DNA of 38,854 nucleotides, taken from positions 1 through 38,854 of the forward strand of contig JAJZAF010000009.1 in assembly GCA_021799595.1 (NCBI GenBank), read 5' to 3'. Positions 24,298 to 31,165 of this stretch are shown in pieces. A model generated the notes under the pieces. That model was not told the origin of the DNA. It did no database searches and worked only from the letters and a program-made list of their open reading frames with translations. Numbering within the stretch: the stretch's first letter is position 1; each line of letters begins with the position of its first letter. Both the position numbers and the translations under genes were made by a program. This DNA comes from a bacterium. GTDB taxonomy: Bacteria > Patescibacteriota > Saccharimonadia > Saccharimonadales > UBA4665.

Positions 24298-24798
24298 CTT
24301 CTGGGAGGAAGAGAGTATGACTTCGTAGCTATTGATGTGGTTACTAAGCAGGCTAGCATCTACGTCAGTAGTTCTATCTCCTCTGCCCAAGGTGCCTTAG
24401 CCTGGAAGAGAGCTACTCATGAGCTAGGACTGCCTAAAGCAGTACTGACCGACAATGGTAGCGAGAACATGGGAGCCTTTGCTGAACTGTTAGAGGGTCA
24501 AGATCTAATTCACTGCTGGGCTAGACCTTATACACCCAAAGACAAGCCTCATATTGAAAGCTTCATTGGAACTTTAGAGTGAGAATGCATTAGGTGGGGT
24601 AGCGTAGCCATCGACAAGATTGACCAACAATCCATCATTAACCAATGGTTAATTAAGTACCATAACTACCGGCCACACCAATCCTTAAACTATTTGAGCC
24701 CAATAAATACAAGACCAAACTTAAAGCTAACGAATCGACCTAGATGTATTGAACCACTGCAGCAAATTGACAAAGTACAGACAATCAGATATTCATGA
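24298..24798 (+). pseudogene. IS3/IS481-type transposase remnant (integrase core) with an in-frame TGA
   Basis: The frame runs for 166 codons. Catalytic-core signatures are AIDVVTKQA (first Asp), LTDNGSENMGAF (second Asp) and KDKPHIESFIGTLE (Glu), a complete DDE triad. A TGA (24580-24582) then interrupts, and the same frame continues with ECIRWG ... IINQWLIKYHNYRPHQSLNYLSP, the usual C-terminal YHNxRPHxxLxxxxP motif. The N-terminal helix-turn-helix part is missing, so the element is truncated. The TGA stands where related transposases usually have Arg, so a CGA to TGA mutation is a simple explanation. Confidence 0.8.
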
Positions 24799-24802
24799 AA
24801 AT

Positions 24803-25063
24803 ATGAAAACTACTAGCATAATAAGAAATCGTGGTCAGCTTACTATCCCGGACAGCGTCAGGAAACTTGTGGGCTGGGCCAATCCAATGTCTGCAGTCTC
24901 TATCGTGGTTGTTAACTCAGAAGAGATAATCATCCGACCGCAAAGAGCGCAAGTTGACTGGGATGACATCTGGTCAGGGATTACCAAAGCGCGGTCTATA
25001 AAGGGTGAAGGCAAAGTCATTTCAGCGACGGAATTTCTTACCAAAGACAAAGCATCGCATTAA
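24803..25063 (+). CDS. AbrB/MazE/VapB-type antitoxin
   Basis: The ATG at 24803 gives an 86-residue protein starting MKTTSIIRNRGQLTIPDSVRKL. This is the swapped-hairpin AbrB fold (TxxxxxGQxTIPxxxR), the DNA-binding part of many antitoxins. The C-terminal half (WDDIWSGITKARSIKGEG) would bind the toxin. A longer frame from 24749 lies in the transposase remnant and is not preferred. The stop overlaps the ATG of the PIN toxin remnant, the normal layout of a vapBC-type operon. Since the toxin is frameshifted, the antitoxin may be an orphan that can still act as a repressor. Confidence 0.8.
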   Translation: MKTTSIIRNRGQLTIPDSVRKLVGWANPMSAVSIVVVNSEEIIIRPQRAQVDWDDIWSGITKARSIKGEGKVISATEFLTKDKASH

Positions 25064-25487
25064 TGAATACGATAGTTGTAGATACGTCGGTCATCATTAA
25101 ATGGCTTAGCACAGATTGTGAAAAGTATCTGGAGCAAGCAGAGATAATGTATTAAATGACGCACAAACTGGTAGAACCCAGCTTGTTGTGCCTGAGCTTG
25201 TAAAGTACGAGCTTGGGGATGTGTTAATATGCGGCAAGAACTTGAATTCCAAACAAGCCGAGGTGGTTCTGTCCCAATTCTATAAAATACCGCTGAGTTT
25301 TATAGAAGATAGCAGGCCTTTGGCCATAAAAACTGCCGATATAGCCCAAGACCTAAACATTACTTACTATGATGCAGCGTTTATTGCCTTAGCCGAACAG
25401 CTTAAGGCAACACTTGTTACTGAAAACATGAAACATCAAGGCAAAACAAAAGATATCAGGGTTATCGCAATTAAGGACTATACATAA
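25063..25487 (+). pseudogene. Frameshifted PIN-domain toxin (VapC-like)
   Basis: The first frame (25063-25152) gives MNTIVVDTSVIIKWLSTDCE and ends at TAA after ...QAEIMY. The rest continues in another frame as VLNDAQTGRTQLVVPELVKYELGD ... DLNITYYDAAFIALAEQLKATLVTEN. Joined, they make a normal PIN protein of about 140 residues with acidic residues in VVDTS, PELVKYELGD and YYDAAF. The usual fourth Asp is Glu in LVTEN. The junction lies in GAGATAATGTATT near 25147-25150 and fits an extra AT dinucleotide. Loss of the toxin beside a mobile-element remnant suggests a decaying module. A GTG at 25188 could start a useless C-terminal fragment. Confidence 0.75.
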
Positions 25488-25498
25488 ACTAGCATTTC

Positions 25499-25527
25499 TT
25501 TACATCTTGTAAGAGAACAGATATAGT
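25499..25527 (+). promoter_or_regulatory. rpmH operon promoter
   Basis: TTTACA (25499-25504) and TATAGT (25522-25527) are exactly 17 bp apart, a good sigma70-type promoter. The rpmH ATG follows the -10 by 9 nt and there is no Shine-Dalgarno, so the mRNA probably starts at the ATG. Confidence 0.65.
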
Positions 25528-25536
25528 TTTAACACT

Positions 25537-25674
25537 ATGCCAAAAGGAACGCATCAACCGAAGAAACGAGCACGCTCACGGGAACACGGCTTTTTGAAGC
25601 GTATGAGCACTAAGGCTGGCCGCACTGTCCTACACAGGCGTCGCAATAAAGGTCGCGCCAAACTATCTGCCTAA
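25537..25674 (+). CDS. rpmH: 50S ribosomal protein L34
   Basis: This 45-residue basic protein starts [19 protein letters not shown] and continues [20 protein letters not shown], the L34 consensus (KRxxxHGFxxRMxTxxGRxVLxxRRxKGR). It is part of the large ribosomal subunit near the 23S rRNA core. It is followed by rnpA after 11 nt, the conserved order in bacteria. The first residues are PKGTHQP rather than the usual K(R/Q)T(Y/F)QP. It starts from a leaderless-type promoter. Confidence 0.97.
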   Translation: MPKGTHQPKKRARSREHGFLKRMSTKAGRTVLHRRRNKGRAKLSA

Positions 25675-25685
25675 AGAGGGCACTC

Positions 25686-26042
25686 ATGTTAACGCGCTTG
25701 CATCGCTTCCATGGCCACGGCAGCTTACGCCGTTCACTAACTCACAGTAAGACGGCCCGCAGTCCCCTCATGAGTCTGCGCTTCAATGCCAGACCACAGA
25801 ACAAATCATACAGAGTAGCGGTAGTGGTAAGCCGCAAGGTTCACAAATCTGCTGTTGTCCGTAACCGCATACGTCGCCGTGTCTACGAAGCAGTTCGGCG
25901 GTCAAATAATGTGCCACCATGTACTGACCTCGTATTTATCGTGCACAACGATCAATTGGCGACCATTGAGTCAGAACGCTTAGAAACGGCTGTCAATGAA
26001 CTGCTAAAAAAAACGAACAGCCAGCACCGAACAAACCCCTAA
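25686..26042 (+). CDS. rnpA: Ribonuclease P protein component
   Basis: This 118-residue basic protein binds the RNase P RNA and helps cleave the 5' leader of pre-tRNAs. It has the typical opening MLTRLHRFHGHGSLRRSLTH, the central VAVVVSRKVHKSAVVRNRIRRRVYEAVR, whose RNR motif contacts the RNA, and a C-terminal TDLVFIVHNDQ strand. A Shine-Dalgarno AGAGGG lies 6 nt before the ATG. It is downstream of rpmH and upstream of yidC. The C-terminus is short, with nothing unusual. Confidence 0.95.
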   Translation: MLTRLHRFHGHGSLRRSLTHSKTARSPLMSLRFNARPQNKSYRVAVVVSRKVHKSAVVRNRIRRRVYEAVRRSNNVPPCTDLVFIVHNDQLATIESERLETAVNELLKKTNSQHRTNP

Positions 26043-26060
26043 AACACCGGTCATACGTGG

Positions 26061-26066
26061 TATAGT
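26061..26066 (+). promoter_or_regulatory. -10-like element before yidC
   Basis: TATAGT lies 12 nt before the yidC ATG in the 36-bp gap after rnpA. The surrounding TATAGTAG is identical to the dnaA -10 context. No clear -35 and no Shine-Dalgarno are present. It could give yidC its own leaderless transcript in addition to read-through from rpmH. Confidence 0.4.
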
Positions 26067-26078
26067 AGAAGTCAAGCT

Positions 26079-27017
26079 ATGTTTACGACATATATTGTGC
26101 AGCCTATTTTTAATTTGCTTGCCCTCATTTATGCTGTTTTGCCCGGGCACAACTTTGGTCTGGCCCTTATCATCTTTACCGTCGTTATCCGTATAATTCT
26201 CTGGCCACTTCTTAAAAAACAATTGCACCAGGCGAAAGTGATGCGCAAACTACAGCCAGAGATAAAACGTGTCAAAAAAGAAGCTAAGGGTGATAGAACC
26301 AAAGAATCACAAATGCTGATGGAGCTGTATAAAGAACGTGGTATTAACCCCTTTGCCACCTTTCCGACCCTCATTCTGCAGCTCGTTGTCCTCATCGGCC
26401 TCTATAGCGGTCTGCGCCGGGTGATAGATAATCCGCATGCCATGGTGACTTTTGCTTATCCGAGCATACAACACCTGCCTTGGATGAAAGAATTATCCCA
26501 TAACATCAATCATTTCGACGACACATTATTTGGTATCGTCAACTTAAGTCGGGCAGCCATCGGTAAAGCGGGTGTCTACTGGCCGGCCATGATCATTGTG
26601 CTCGGCAGCGCCATTATGCAGTACTTTCAGAGCACCCAACTTCTGCCAACTGGTCCAGAACAACGCTCGCTCAAAGCCATCCTGAAAGACGCCAGCAGCG
26701 GTAAGCAGGCTGATCAATCCGAAGTTAATGCTGCAGTCGGTCGCAGCACCCGCTTCTTTTTACCAGTTATGATTTTCTTCTTCACCGTCAGCCTGGCCTC
26801 AGCCCTGAGCCTATATTGGTTTACCGGTGGACTAGTAGCGTTTATTCAGCAGAGCATTGTACTTCGCGAAGACGAAGGCGAGATGGAAGCCCTTGCCGAT
26901 GCACCAACCAAAAACGTGGCCTCAATACCAGAAGCCGAACTGGTAGAAAGCCCTAAAGCAGATAAGAAACCTCGCTCCTCTAAACCCAAAACCCGTAAGA
27001 AGAGGAGAAAGAAATGA
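26079..27017 (+). CDS. yidC: YidC/Oxa1-family membrane protein insertase
   Basis: This 312-residue insertase is of the short Gram-positive type. It lacks the periplasmic domain and has about five membrane helices (about 5-20, 27-45, 105-120, 160-185, 225-250). The cytoplasmic loop LKKQLHQAKVMRKLQPEIKRVKKEAKGDRTK follows the first pair, and the conserved RGINPFATFPTLILQLVVLIGLYSGL lies after it. The tail (about 275-312) is Lys/Arg-rich (KPKTRKKRRKK), as expected for ribosome binding. It inserts proteins into the membrane, alone or with Sec. Its stop overlaps the jag start (ATGA). Confidence 0.95.
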   Translation: MFTTYIVQPIFNLLALIYAVLPGHNFGLALIIFTVVIRIILWPLLKKQLHQAKVMRKLQPEIKRVKKEAKGDRTKESQMLMELYKERGINPFATFPTLILQLVVLIGLYSGLRRVIDNPHAMVTFAYPSIQHLPWMKELSHNINHFDDTLFGIVNLSRAAIGKAGVYWPAMIIVLGSAIMQYFQSTQLLPTGPEQRSLKAILKDASSGKQADQSEVNAAVGRSTRFFLPVMIFFFTVSLASALSLYWFTGGLVAFIQQSIVLREDEGEMEALADAPTKNVASIPEAELVESPKADKKPRSSKPKTRKKRRKK

Positions 27018-27481
27018 ATAATTCACTAGAAGAAGCCATTACTTACGCCAAGAAGTATTTAGAAGACCTATTGTCGTTTTTTGGCCTTAATACCGACGTC
27101 TACGCCACCAGCGACGATGAAGTCATCCAGCTCAATGTACCGAGTACGCACATGAACGGCTTTTTAATCGGGCAGCGGGGAGAGAATATGCGCTCACTCC
27201 AGTACTTAACATCAACAGCTCTCAAGAACAACAACTACGAGCATACCCGGGTCAATGTCGACATTGCTGAGTATAAAAAGCAGCGGGCTGACCGCCTTAG
27301 GGACAAAGCTGAAGCCTGGGTCAAGCAAGTCCGAGATAGCGGTGAGCCAATGGATCTGGAGCCTATGAATGCTGCCGATAGACGGGTGGTCCACCAACTG
27401 GCAGCCGAGTACGGCCTTACCAGCGAGTCTGCCGGTGAGGGCAGAGAACGACATATTGTTCTCAAACGTGAAGAATCATAA
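27014..27481 (+). CDS. jag: Jag/KhpB-like RNA-binding protein (KH and R3H domains)
   Basis: This 155-residue protein has a short N-terminal acidic region with a Jag-like opening (EAITYAKKYLEDLLSFFG). The KH domain (about 30-85) has the nucleic-acid-binding loop IGQRGENM. The R3H domain (about 90-155) has RRVVHQLAAEYGLTSES and ends in REREHIVL-like strands. In Firmicutes KhpB/Jag binds small and messenger RNAs with KhpA and affects cell-wall synthesis. The position after yidC is conserved. A strong Shine-Dalgarno (AGGAGAAAG) lies inside the yidC tail. This is the last gene of the rpmH operon. Confidence 0.93.
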   Translation: MNNSLEEAITYAKKYLEDLLSFFGLNTDVYATSDDEVIQLNVPSTHMNGFLIGQRGENMRSLQYLTSTALKNNNYEHTRVNVDIAEYKKQRADRLRDKAEAWVKQVRDSGEPMDLEPMNAADRRVVHQLAAEYGLTSESAGEGRERHIVLKREES

Positions 27482-27513
27482 AGTCGCCTGAATTCTCGTG
27501 CCACCATAGAGTA

Positions 27514-27542
27514 TTGACTTATAAGTCACTTTTTAGTAACAT
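27514..27542 (+). promoter_or_regulatory. Toxin-antitoxin promoter with overlapping operator palindrome
   Basis: TTGACT (27514-27519) and TAACAT (27537-27542) are 17 bp apart. The perfect 14-bp palindrome TGACTTATAAGTCA (27515-27528) overlaps the -35, where an autorepressing antitoxin would bind. The ATG at 27550 is 7 nt after the -10, with no Shine-Dalgarno, so the transcript is probably leaderless. Confidence 0.6.
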
Positions 27543-27549
27543 TAAAGCT

Positions 27550-27828
27550 ATGAATAAAGATAATACTATCAGCCTTCAAGAAGTAAGACGAAACCCGCTC
27601 GGTTTTTTCAACCAAATTAATAAGGGTAAAAAAATAACTGTTATTTATCATTCGAAACCGTTAGTTACTGTTACAAACACCGATAGCCAAAGTCAGACGA
27701 AAAGCCTAAAAAAAATGCTTGAGTACACCGACCGCGCACATAGAAGTGCAAAAACGGCCATTGATAGTAACAAGAGCTATAAGGAAATTTACTACGAAGA
27801 CATGGCTAAAAAGTATGGTATTTCTTGA
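27550..27828 (+). CDS. Phd/YefM-type antitoxin
   Basis: The ATG at 27550 gives a 92-residue protein. The first half (SLQEVRRNPLGFFNQINKGKKITVIYHSKPLVTVT) is the Phd/YefM DNA-binding fold, and the second half is a charged toxin-binding tail with Lys/Glu/Tyr-rich helices (KSYKEIYYEDMAKKYGIS). It would neutralise the PIN toxin next door and repress their shared promoter through the palindrome at 27515-27528. A TTG-like start upstream at 27514 lies in the promoter and is rejected. The 3' end overlaps the toxin start by 14 bp, typical of such pairs. Confidence 0.8.
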   Translation: MNKDNTISLQEVRRNPLGFFNQINKGKKITVIYHSKPLVTVTNTDSQSQTKSLKKMLEYTDRAHRSAKTAIDSNKSYKEIYYEDMAKKYGIS

Positions 27829-28201
27829 TGCAAACATCCTTTTAGAGATCATTCTCAAAAACAGGGCAAAACGCCCCCAAGTTAAGGAATATCTTGAGTC
27901 CCTAAGTAAATCTAACGACTTTGCATCAATTTCCATGCTGACCGCTAACTTGATCATGCACTTTGGTCGAAAAGAACAAATCGATGACGATCTATTGCTA
28001 GATGTAATAGATGAAAATGAACTTCTAACTCTATCAAGCGAGGATTATAAGTGGGCATTGATCCATGAACAAAGAAAAGATTTTGAGGATGCCTTACAAG
28101 TATCGGTGGCAATACGATCGGGTTGTGATACCTTCGTGACATTAGATAGTAACCTAGCAAAAGCCTACGCTGACGCACCGATTAACATAGTAACTATCTG
28201 A
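27815..28201 (+). CDS. PIN-domain toxin (VapC-like ribonuclease)
   Basis: The ATG at 27815 gives a 128-residue protein starting MVFLDANILLEIILKNRAK, a normal PIN opening with Asp5 and Asn7. The second acidic cluster is FEDALQVSVAIRSGCDTFVTLDSNLA, with Asp in FEDALQ and in TLDSN. The usual mid-protein Glu is not obvious (SMLTANLIMHFGR), so the metal site may be altered. PIN toxins cut tRNA or other RNAs when the antitoxin is lost. The frame extends upstream to 27719, but that part overlaps the antitoxin and does not look like PIN. Confidence 0.8.
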   Translation: MVFLDANILLEIILKNRAKRPQVKEYLESLSKSNDFASISMLTANLIMHFGRKEQIDDDLLLDVIDENELLTLSSEDYKWALIHEQRKDFEDALQVSVAIRSGCDTFVTLDSNLAKAYADAPINIVTI

Positions 28202-28226
28202 CAATAACCACTCATGATAGTTAGAG

Positions 28227-29327
28227 TTATATTATTTCACCAAGAGCCTGCTTATATACCGCCAATGTCTGCTCAGCCATGGTTTGCCATGAATACTTGG
28301 CTACCTGCAAGCGGCCTTTATGAATGAGGTCCAGCCTCAGGCGTTCATTAATGAGCACGTTATTAATGGCATTAGCTATAGATTGAACATTAAGAGGATC
28401 AAAATACTGTGCTGCATCCCCATATATCTCCGGCAAGCAAGTGGCATTACTGGACAACACTGGAGCTCCATGGAGCATAGCCTCAAGACCAGGAAGACCA
28501 AATCCTTCACTTAAGGAGGGGAAGACGTATGCTTCACAATTCTCATACAGCCAGCGCAATTGTCCCTCGCTGACATAATCCGTAAAAACAATATTAGGGA
28601 TAGCTTGATGCCTGACTTTTTTCTCAAGCCGTTCATAATTAGCATCCTTCTTACCGGCCAGCACGAGCAGTAAGTCTGGTTGCTGTGGGTGAATACGCCT
28701 AAAGGCTTCAATGAGACGCTCAAGGTTCTTATGAGGAGTTGGTCGCCCGATATACATGATGAACTTCTGGCCATCAAGCTCAAGCACTGGCTCAGGCTTC
28801 TCGTGAATTGAGTCAGCCGCCTCATAGGTAACAGTAATCTTGTCAGGTGTAATATTGCCGAATCTCACAATATCTTCTTTAACAAAATGTGACCCTGTTA
28901 TAACAGACTCAGATTTCCTGACCACCTTTTTCATAACATGCCGGTAGACACGCTGTTTGAACTTAAACATCAAAAAGTTTTTATCCGGGTTGTTAAACCG
29001 GAGTGTCGTCAGATCATGGATGGTCGTAATGGCTGGACCGTTATAGCGGATAGGCTGTTGCGGAAAAGGGAAGTGTACGAGATCTGGCTTAAGGCCTTCG
29101 ATTTGCTTTTTTAACCCTAACTGTTCCCCGAACGTAAACTCTTTGTAAGGACACGCCACCTTTTTAAAAAGTGAACTAACTGGCTGCCAACCACCCATAT
29201 CGGTCGGTTTCAGCAAGACAGTATAAGTATGGGATTTATCGACAATCTGCAGATAATAAAGAAGTCTCTCAACATAGCGACCACTTGTCGTCCGAAGCTC
29301 TCGGCCATCAATAACAATGTGTTTCAT
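28227..29327 (-). CDS. Glycosyltransferase, GT4 family
   Basis: This 366-residue GT-B enzyme likely adds a sugar from a nucleotide-sugar donor to a surface polymer. The N-terminal acceptor domain (about 1-170) includes the RELRTTSGRYVERLLYYL loop and PDLVHFPFPQQP. The donor domain (about 175-360) has FIMYIGRPTPHKNLERLIEAF and the GT4 E-x7-E motif in SLSEGFGLPGLEAML (about 275-289). It resembles mannosyl- or rhamnosyltransferases in polysaccharide loci, but the sugar cannot be read from sequence. Its ATG overlaps the stop of the next gene upstream (ATGA). It is convergent with the toxin gene. Confidence 0.88.
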   Translation of the reverse strand: MKHIVIDGRELRTTSGRYVERLLYYLQIVDKSHTYTVLLKPTDMGGWQPVSSLFKKVACPYKEFTFGEQLGLKKQIEGLKPDLVHFPFPQQPIRYNGPAITTIHDLTTLRFNNPDKNFLMFKFKQRVYRHVMKKVVRKSESVITGSHFVKEDIVRFGNITPDKITVTYEAADSIHEKPEPVLELDGQKFIMYIGRPTPHKNLERLIEAFRRIHPQQPDLLLVLAGKKDANYERLEKKVRHQAIPNIVFTDYVSEGQLRWLYENCEAYVFPSLSEGFGLPGLEAMLHGAPVLSSNATCLPEIYGDAAQYFDPLNVQSIANAINNVLINERLRLDLIHKGRLQVAKYSWQTMAEQTLAVYKQALGEII

Positions 29328-30340
29328 GCTGAAGGTGACCCTTTCTTAAACCGAAGAGCTCTAAGTGCCCGGGCGTTGGGCGGTAAGTCGTGCACTATCT
29401 GTTTCCAGATATATTCATCACTCACTACTTTGGAGCGCTGAATATGCCAACGCTTCCTTAAGCCTGTAAAAAGGAGCCATGTTCCAACAGCGTCACCTTT
29501 TATAGCAAACCAACCGTTGCCTCGAATGATAGCCCGAAAGAAAAAAAGAGTATGAGCAAGTGTGAAGCGCCAGCCAATAGAAAATATATATCGACGGGGC
29601 ACGTTCTTGATAAGCAGCAAAGGCAAGTTTTTCATGGTTTGGTAAGTAGTAAAACCTCGGTGTTGACTACTGGTGCCACCAATCTGATGATAAGCTTTTG
29701 CCTGCGGCACATAGCATATCTTCCATCCGGCTAACTGGGCCCGAAAGCTGAGATCAACGTCTTCATAGTAGGCAAAGAAGTCTTCATCAAACAAGCCAAT
29801 CTTCTCAAGCATTGAGACCCTGTATAAACTAGCCCCACCACTAGCTGCAAAAATATCTGTTTGTTCATCATACTTATCTATATCTGTCTCACCCCTACCT
29901 CTCGGATAAGGTAAGCCCCAGGAAGTATAGTAATCCCCGGTACTGTCCAGCCGTTTACCATCACTCGTTAACAGCTTACAAGTAACAATACCGACACCTG
30001 GATCAGATTTTAAACAATCAACCAGCTCAGCTAACCATCGCTTATCTGCCACTGCATCATTATTAAATGCAGCTACATAATGAAAGCCGTCTGCAATAGC
30101 TTTTTTAAAACCTGCATTTACACCACCGGCAAAGCCCTTATTCCTAGGATGCTCAATGACTTCAACCGCAGTATATTTTCTAAGTATTTCAAGTGAATTA
30201 TCCTTAGAGCCGTTATCTACAACAATGATATGCGGCTCAAGAGTTTGATCAATGAGGGAGTCCAAACAGGCAGAGATATGATCAGCACCATTCCAATTTG
30301 GTATGACCACCACAGGTCTAACTGATCGACTTTGGCTCAT
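29324..30340 (-). CDS. Glycosyltransferase, GT2 family (rhamnosyltransferase-like)
   Basis: From the ATG at 30340 the protein has 338 residues. The GT-A fold is clear: VVIPNWNGADHISACLDSL (about 10-28), VVDNGSKDNSLEIL (about 40-53), AAFNNDAVADKRWLAELV with the DxD-like site, then FFAYYEDVDLSFRAQLAGW (the ED acidic motif) and YHQIGGTSS. It resembles WbbL-type rhamnosyltransferases. A Shine-Dalgarno (AGAGGAAGA) precedes this ATG, while the longer frame begins at a TTG at 30361 and is rejected. It is divergent from the ABC permease with only 24 bp between the starts. It forms an operon with the GT4 gene. Confidence 0.88.
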   Translation of the reverse strand: MSQSRSVRPVVVIPNWNGADHISACLDSLIDQTLEPHIIVVDNGSKDNSLEILRKYTAVEVIEHPRNKGFAGGVNAGFKKAIADGFHYVAAFNNDAVADKRWLAELVDCLKSDPGVGIVTCKLLTSDGKRLDSTGDYYTSWGLPYPRGRGETDIDKYDEQTDIFAASGGASLYRVSMLEKIGLFDEDFFAYYEDVDLSFRAQLAGWKICYVPQAKAYHQIGGTSSQHRGFTTYQTMKNLPLLLIKNVPRRYIFSIGWRFTLAHTLFFFRAIIRGNGWFAIKGDAVGTWLLFTGLRKRWHIQRSKVVSDEYIWKQIVHDLPPNARALRALRFKKGSPSA

Positions 30341-30354
30341 TCTTCCTCTATAAT
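30326..30354 (+). promoter_or_regulatory. Promoter of the ABC export operon
   Basis: TCGACT (30326-30331) and a perfect TATAAT (30349-30354) are 17 bp apart. The permease ATG at 30365 is 10 nt after the -10, with no Shine-Dalgarno, so the transcript is probably leaderless. The promoter lies inside the first codons and leader of the divergent glycosyltransferase gene. Confidence 0.6.
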
Positions 30355-30364
30355 ACCTCAAAAC

Positions 30365-31165
30365 ATGAGACGTATTTTCTCGAAGCAGAACCGAGCACTG
30401 ATCAGTGAATTAGTACGTACAGATTTTAAACTACGTTATCAGGGATCAGTACTTGGCTATGCATGGTCTCTTCTGAATCCATTACTAATCTTCGTTATTC
30501 TCTATGTAGTCTTTGTAAAATTTCTAAAGATCGGGGACGCTATTCCACACTACCCCATTTATTTGTTGCTAGGTATTGTTATTTGGAACTTTTTTGTGGA
30601 AATGACGATGCAAAGCACAACCTCATTAGTTACTAGAGGAGACTTAATTAAAAAGATTCGTATACCACGCTGGATGATCGTTTTCAGTAGTAGTATAGGC
30701 GCACTTATTAATCTGGGGCTGAACTTAATAGTTGTGGCTGTCTTCATGATTGTTAACAAAGTTGGTATTCTAGATACCCTGCCTCGCATAATCTTTCCAC
30801 TGCTTGAGATCTACATGCTGGCTCTTGGCCTCTCGTTGCTTTTGTCAGCGCTTTTTGTGAAGTTTCGTGACGTCAGTTACATATGGCAAGTAATTCTACA
30901 GGCAGGGTTCTATGTTACGCCAATAATATATCCACTATCACGCATTACTGACGCAACACTACAAAAATTACTTATGATAAGTCCGATGGCACAAGCTATT
31001 CAGAATGTACGCTATGACGCTATTACTCATACTGCGACCACAACATCGAGCGTTTTTGCTAATGGTTACTACCAGTTTATACCTATAGTTATTACGGTAG
31101 TAATATTTTTCGTCGGCGTATTATACTTTAAATCTCAAGCTAAATACTTTGCAGAGAATATATAA
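30365..31165 (+). CDS. ABC-2 type polysaccharide export permease (Wzm/TagG-like)
   Basis: The ATG at 30365 gives 266 residues with about six membrane helices. The N-terminal RTDFKLRYQGSVLGYAWSLLNPLLIFVILYVVFVKF is a strong match to the ABC-2 permeases that export O-antigen or teichoic acid. PRWMIVFSSSIGALINLGLNLIVV and the C-terminal GFYVTPIIYPLSRI ... MSPMAQAIQNVRY are also typical. It would carry a lipid-linked glycan across the membrane with the next gene as motor. The codon at the end overlaps the ATPase start (TAATG). Because Saccharibacteria are monoderm, a wall polymer is more likely than a true O-antigen. Confidence 0.9.
   Translation: MRRIFSKQNRALISELVRTDFKLRYQGSVLGYAWSLLNPLLIFVILYVVFVKFLKIGDAIPHYPIYLLLGIVIWNFFVEMTMQSTTSLVTRGDLIKKIRIPRWMIVFSSSIGALINLGLNLIVVAVFMIVNKVGILDTLPRIIFPLLEIYMLALGLSLLLSALFVKFRDVSYIWQVILQAGFYVTPIIYPLSRITDATLQKLLMISPMAQAIQNVRYDAITHTATTTSSVFANGYYQFIPIVITVVIFFVGVLYFKSQAKYFAENI

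Noticed and set aside
24749-24802. Longer start for the AbrB-type antitoxin
   Set aside because: The added residues overlap the end of the transposase remnant in another frame and are not part of the AbrB fold. The ATG at 24803 gives the standard N-terminus.
28191-28226. Bidirectional terminator between the PIN toxin and the GT4 gene
   Set aside because: AACTATC and GATAGTT could pair, but the loop is long, the stem is AT-rich and there is no clear T-tract at the right distance.
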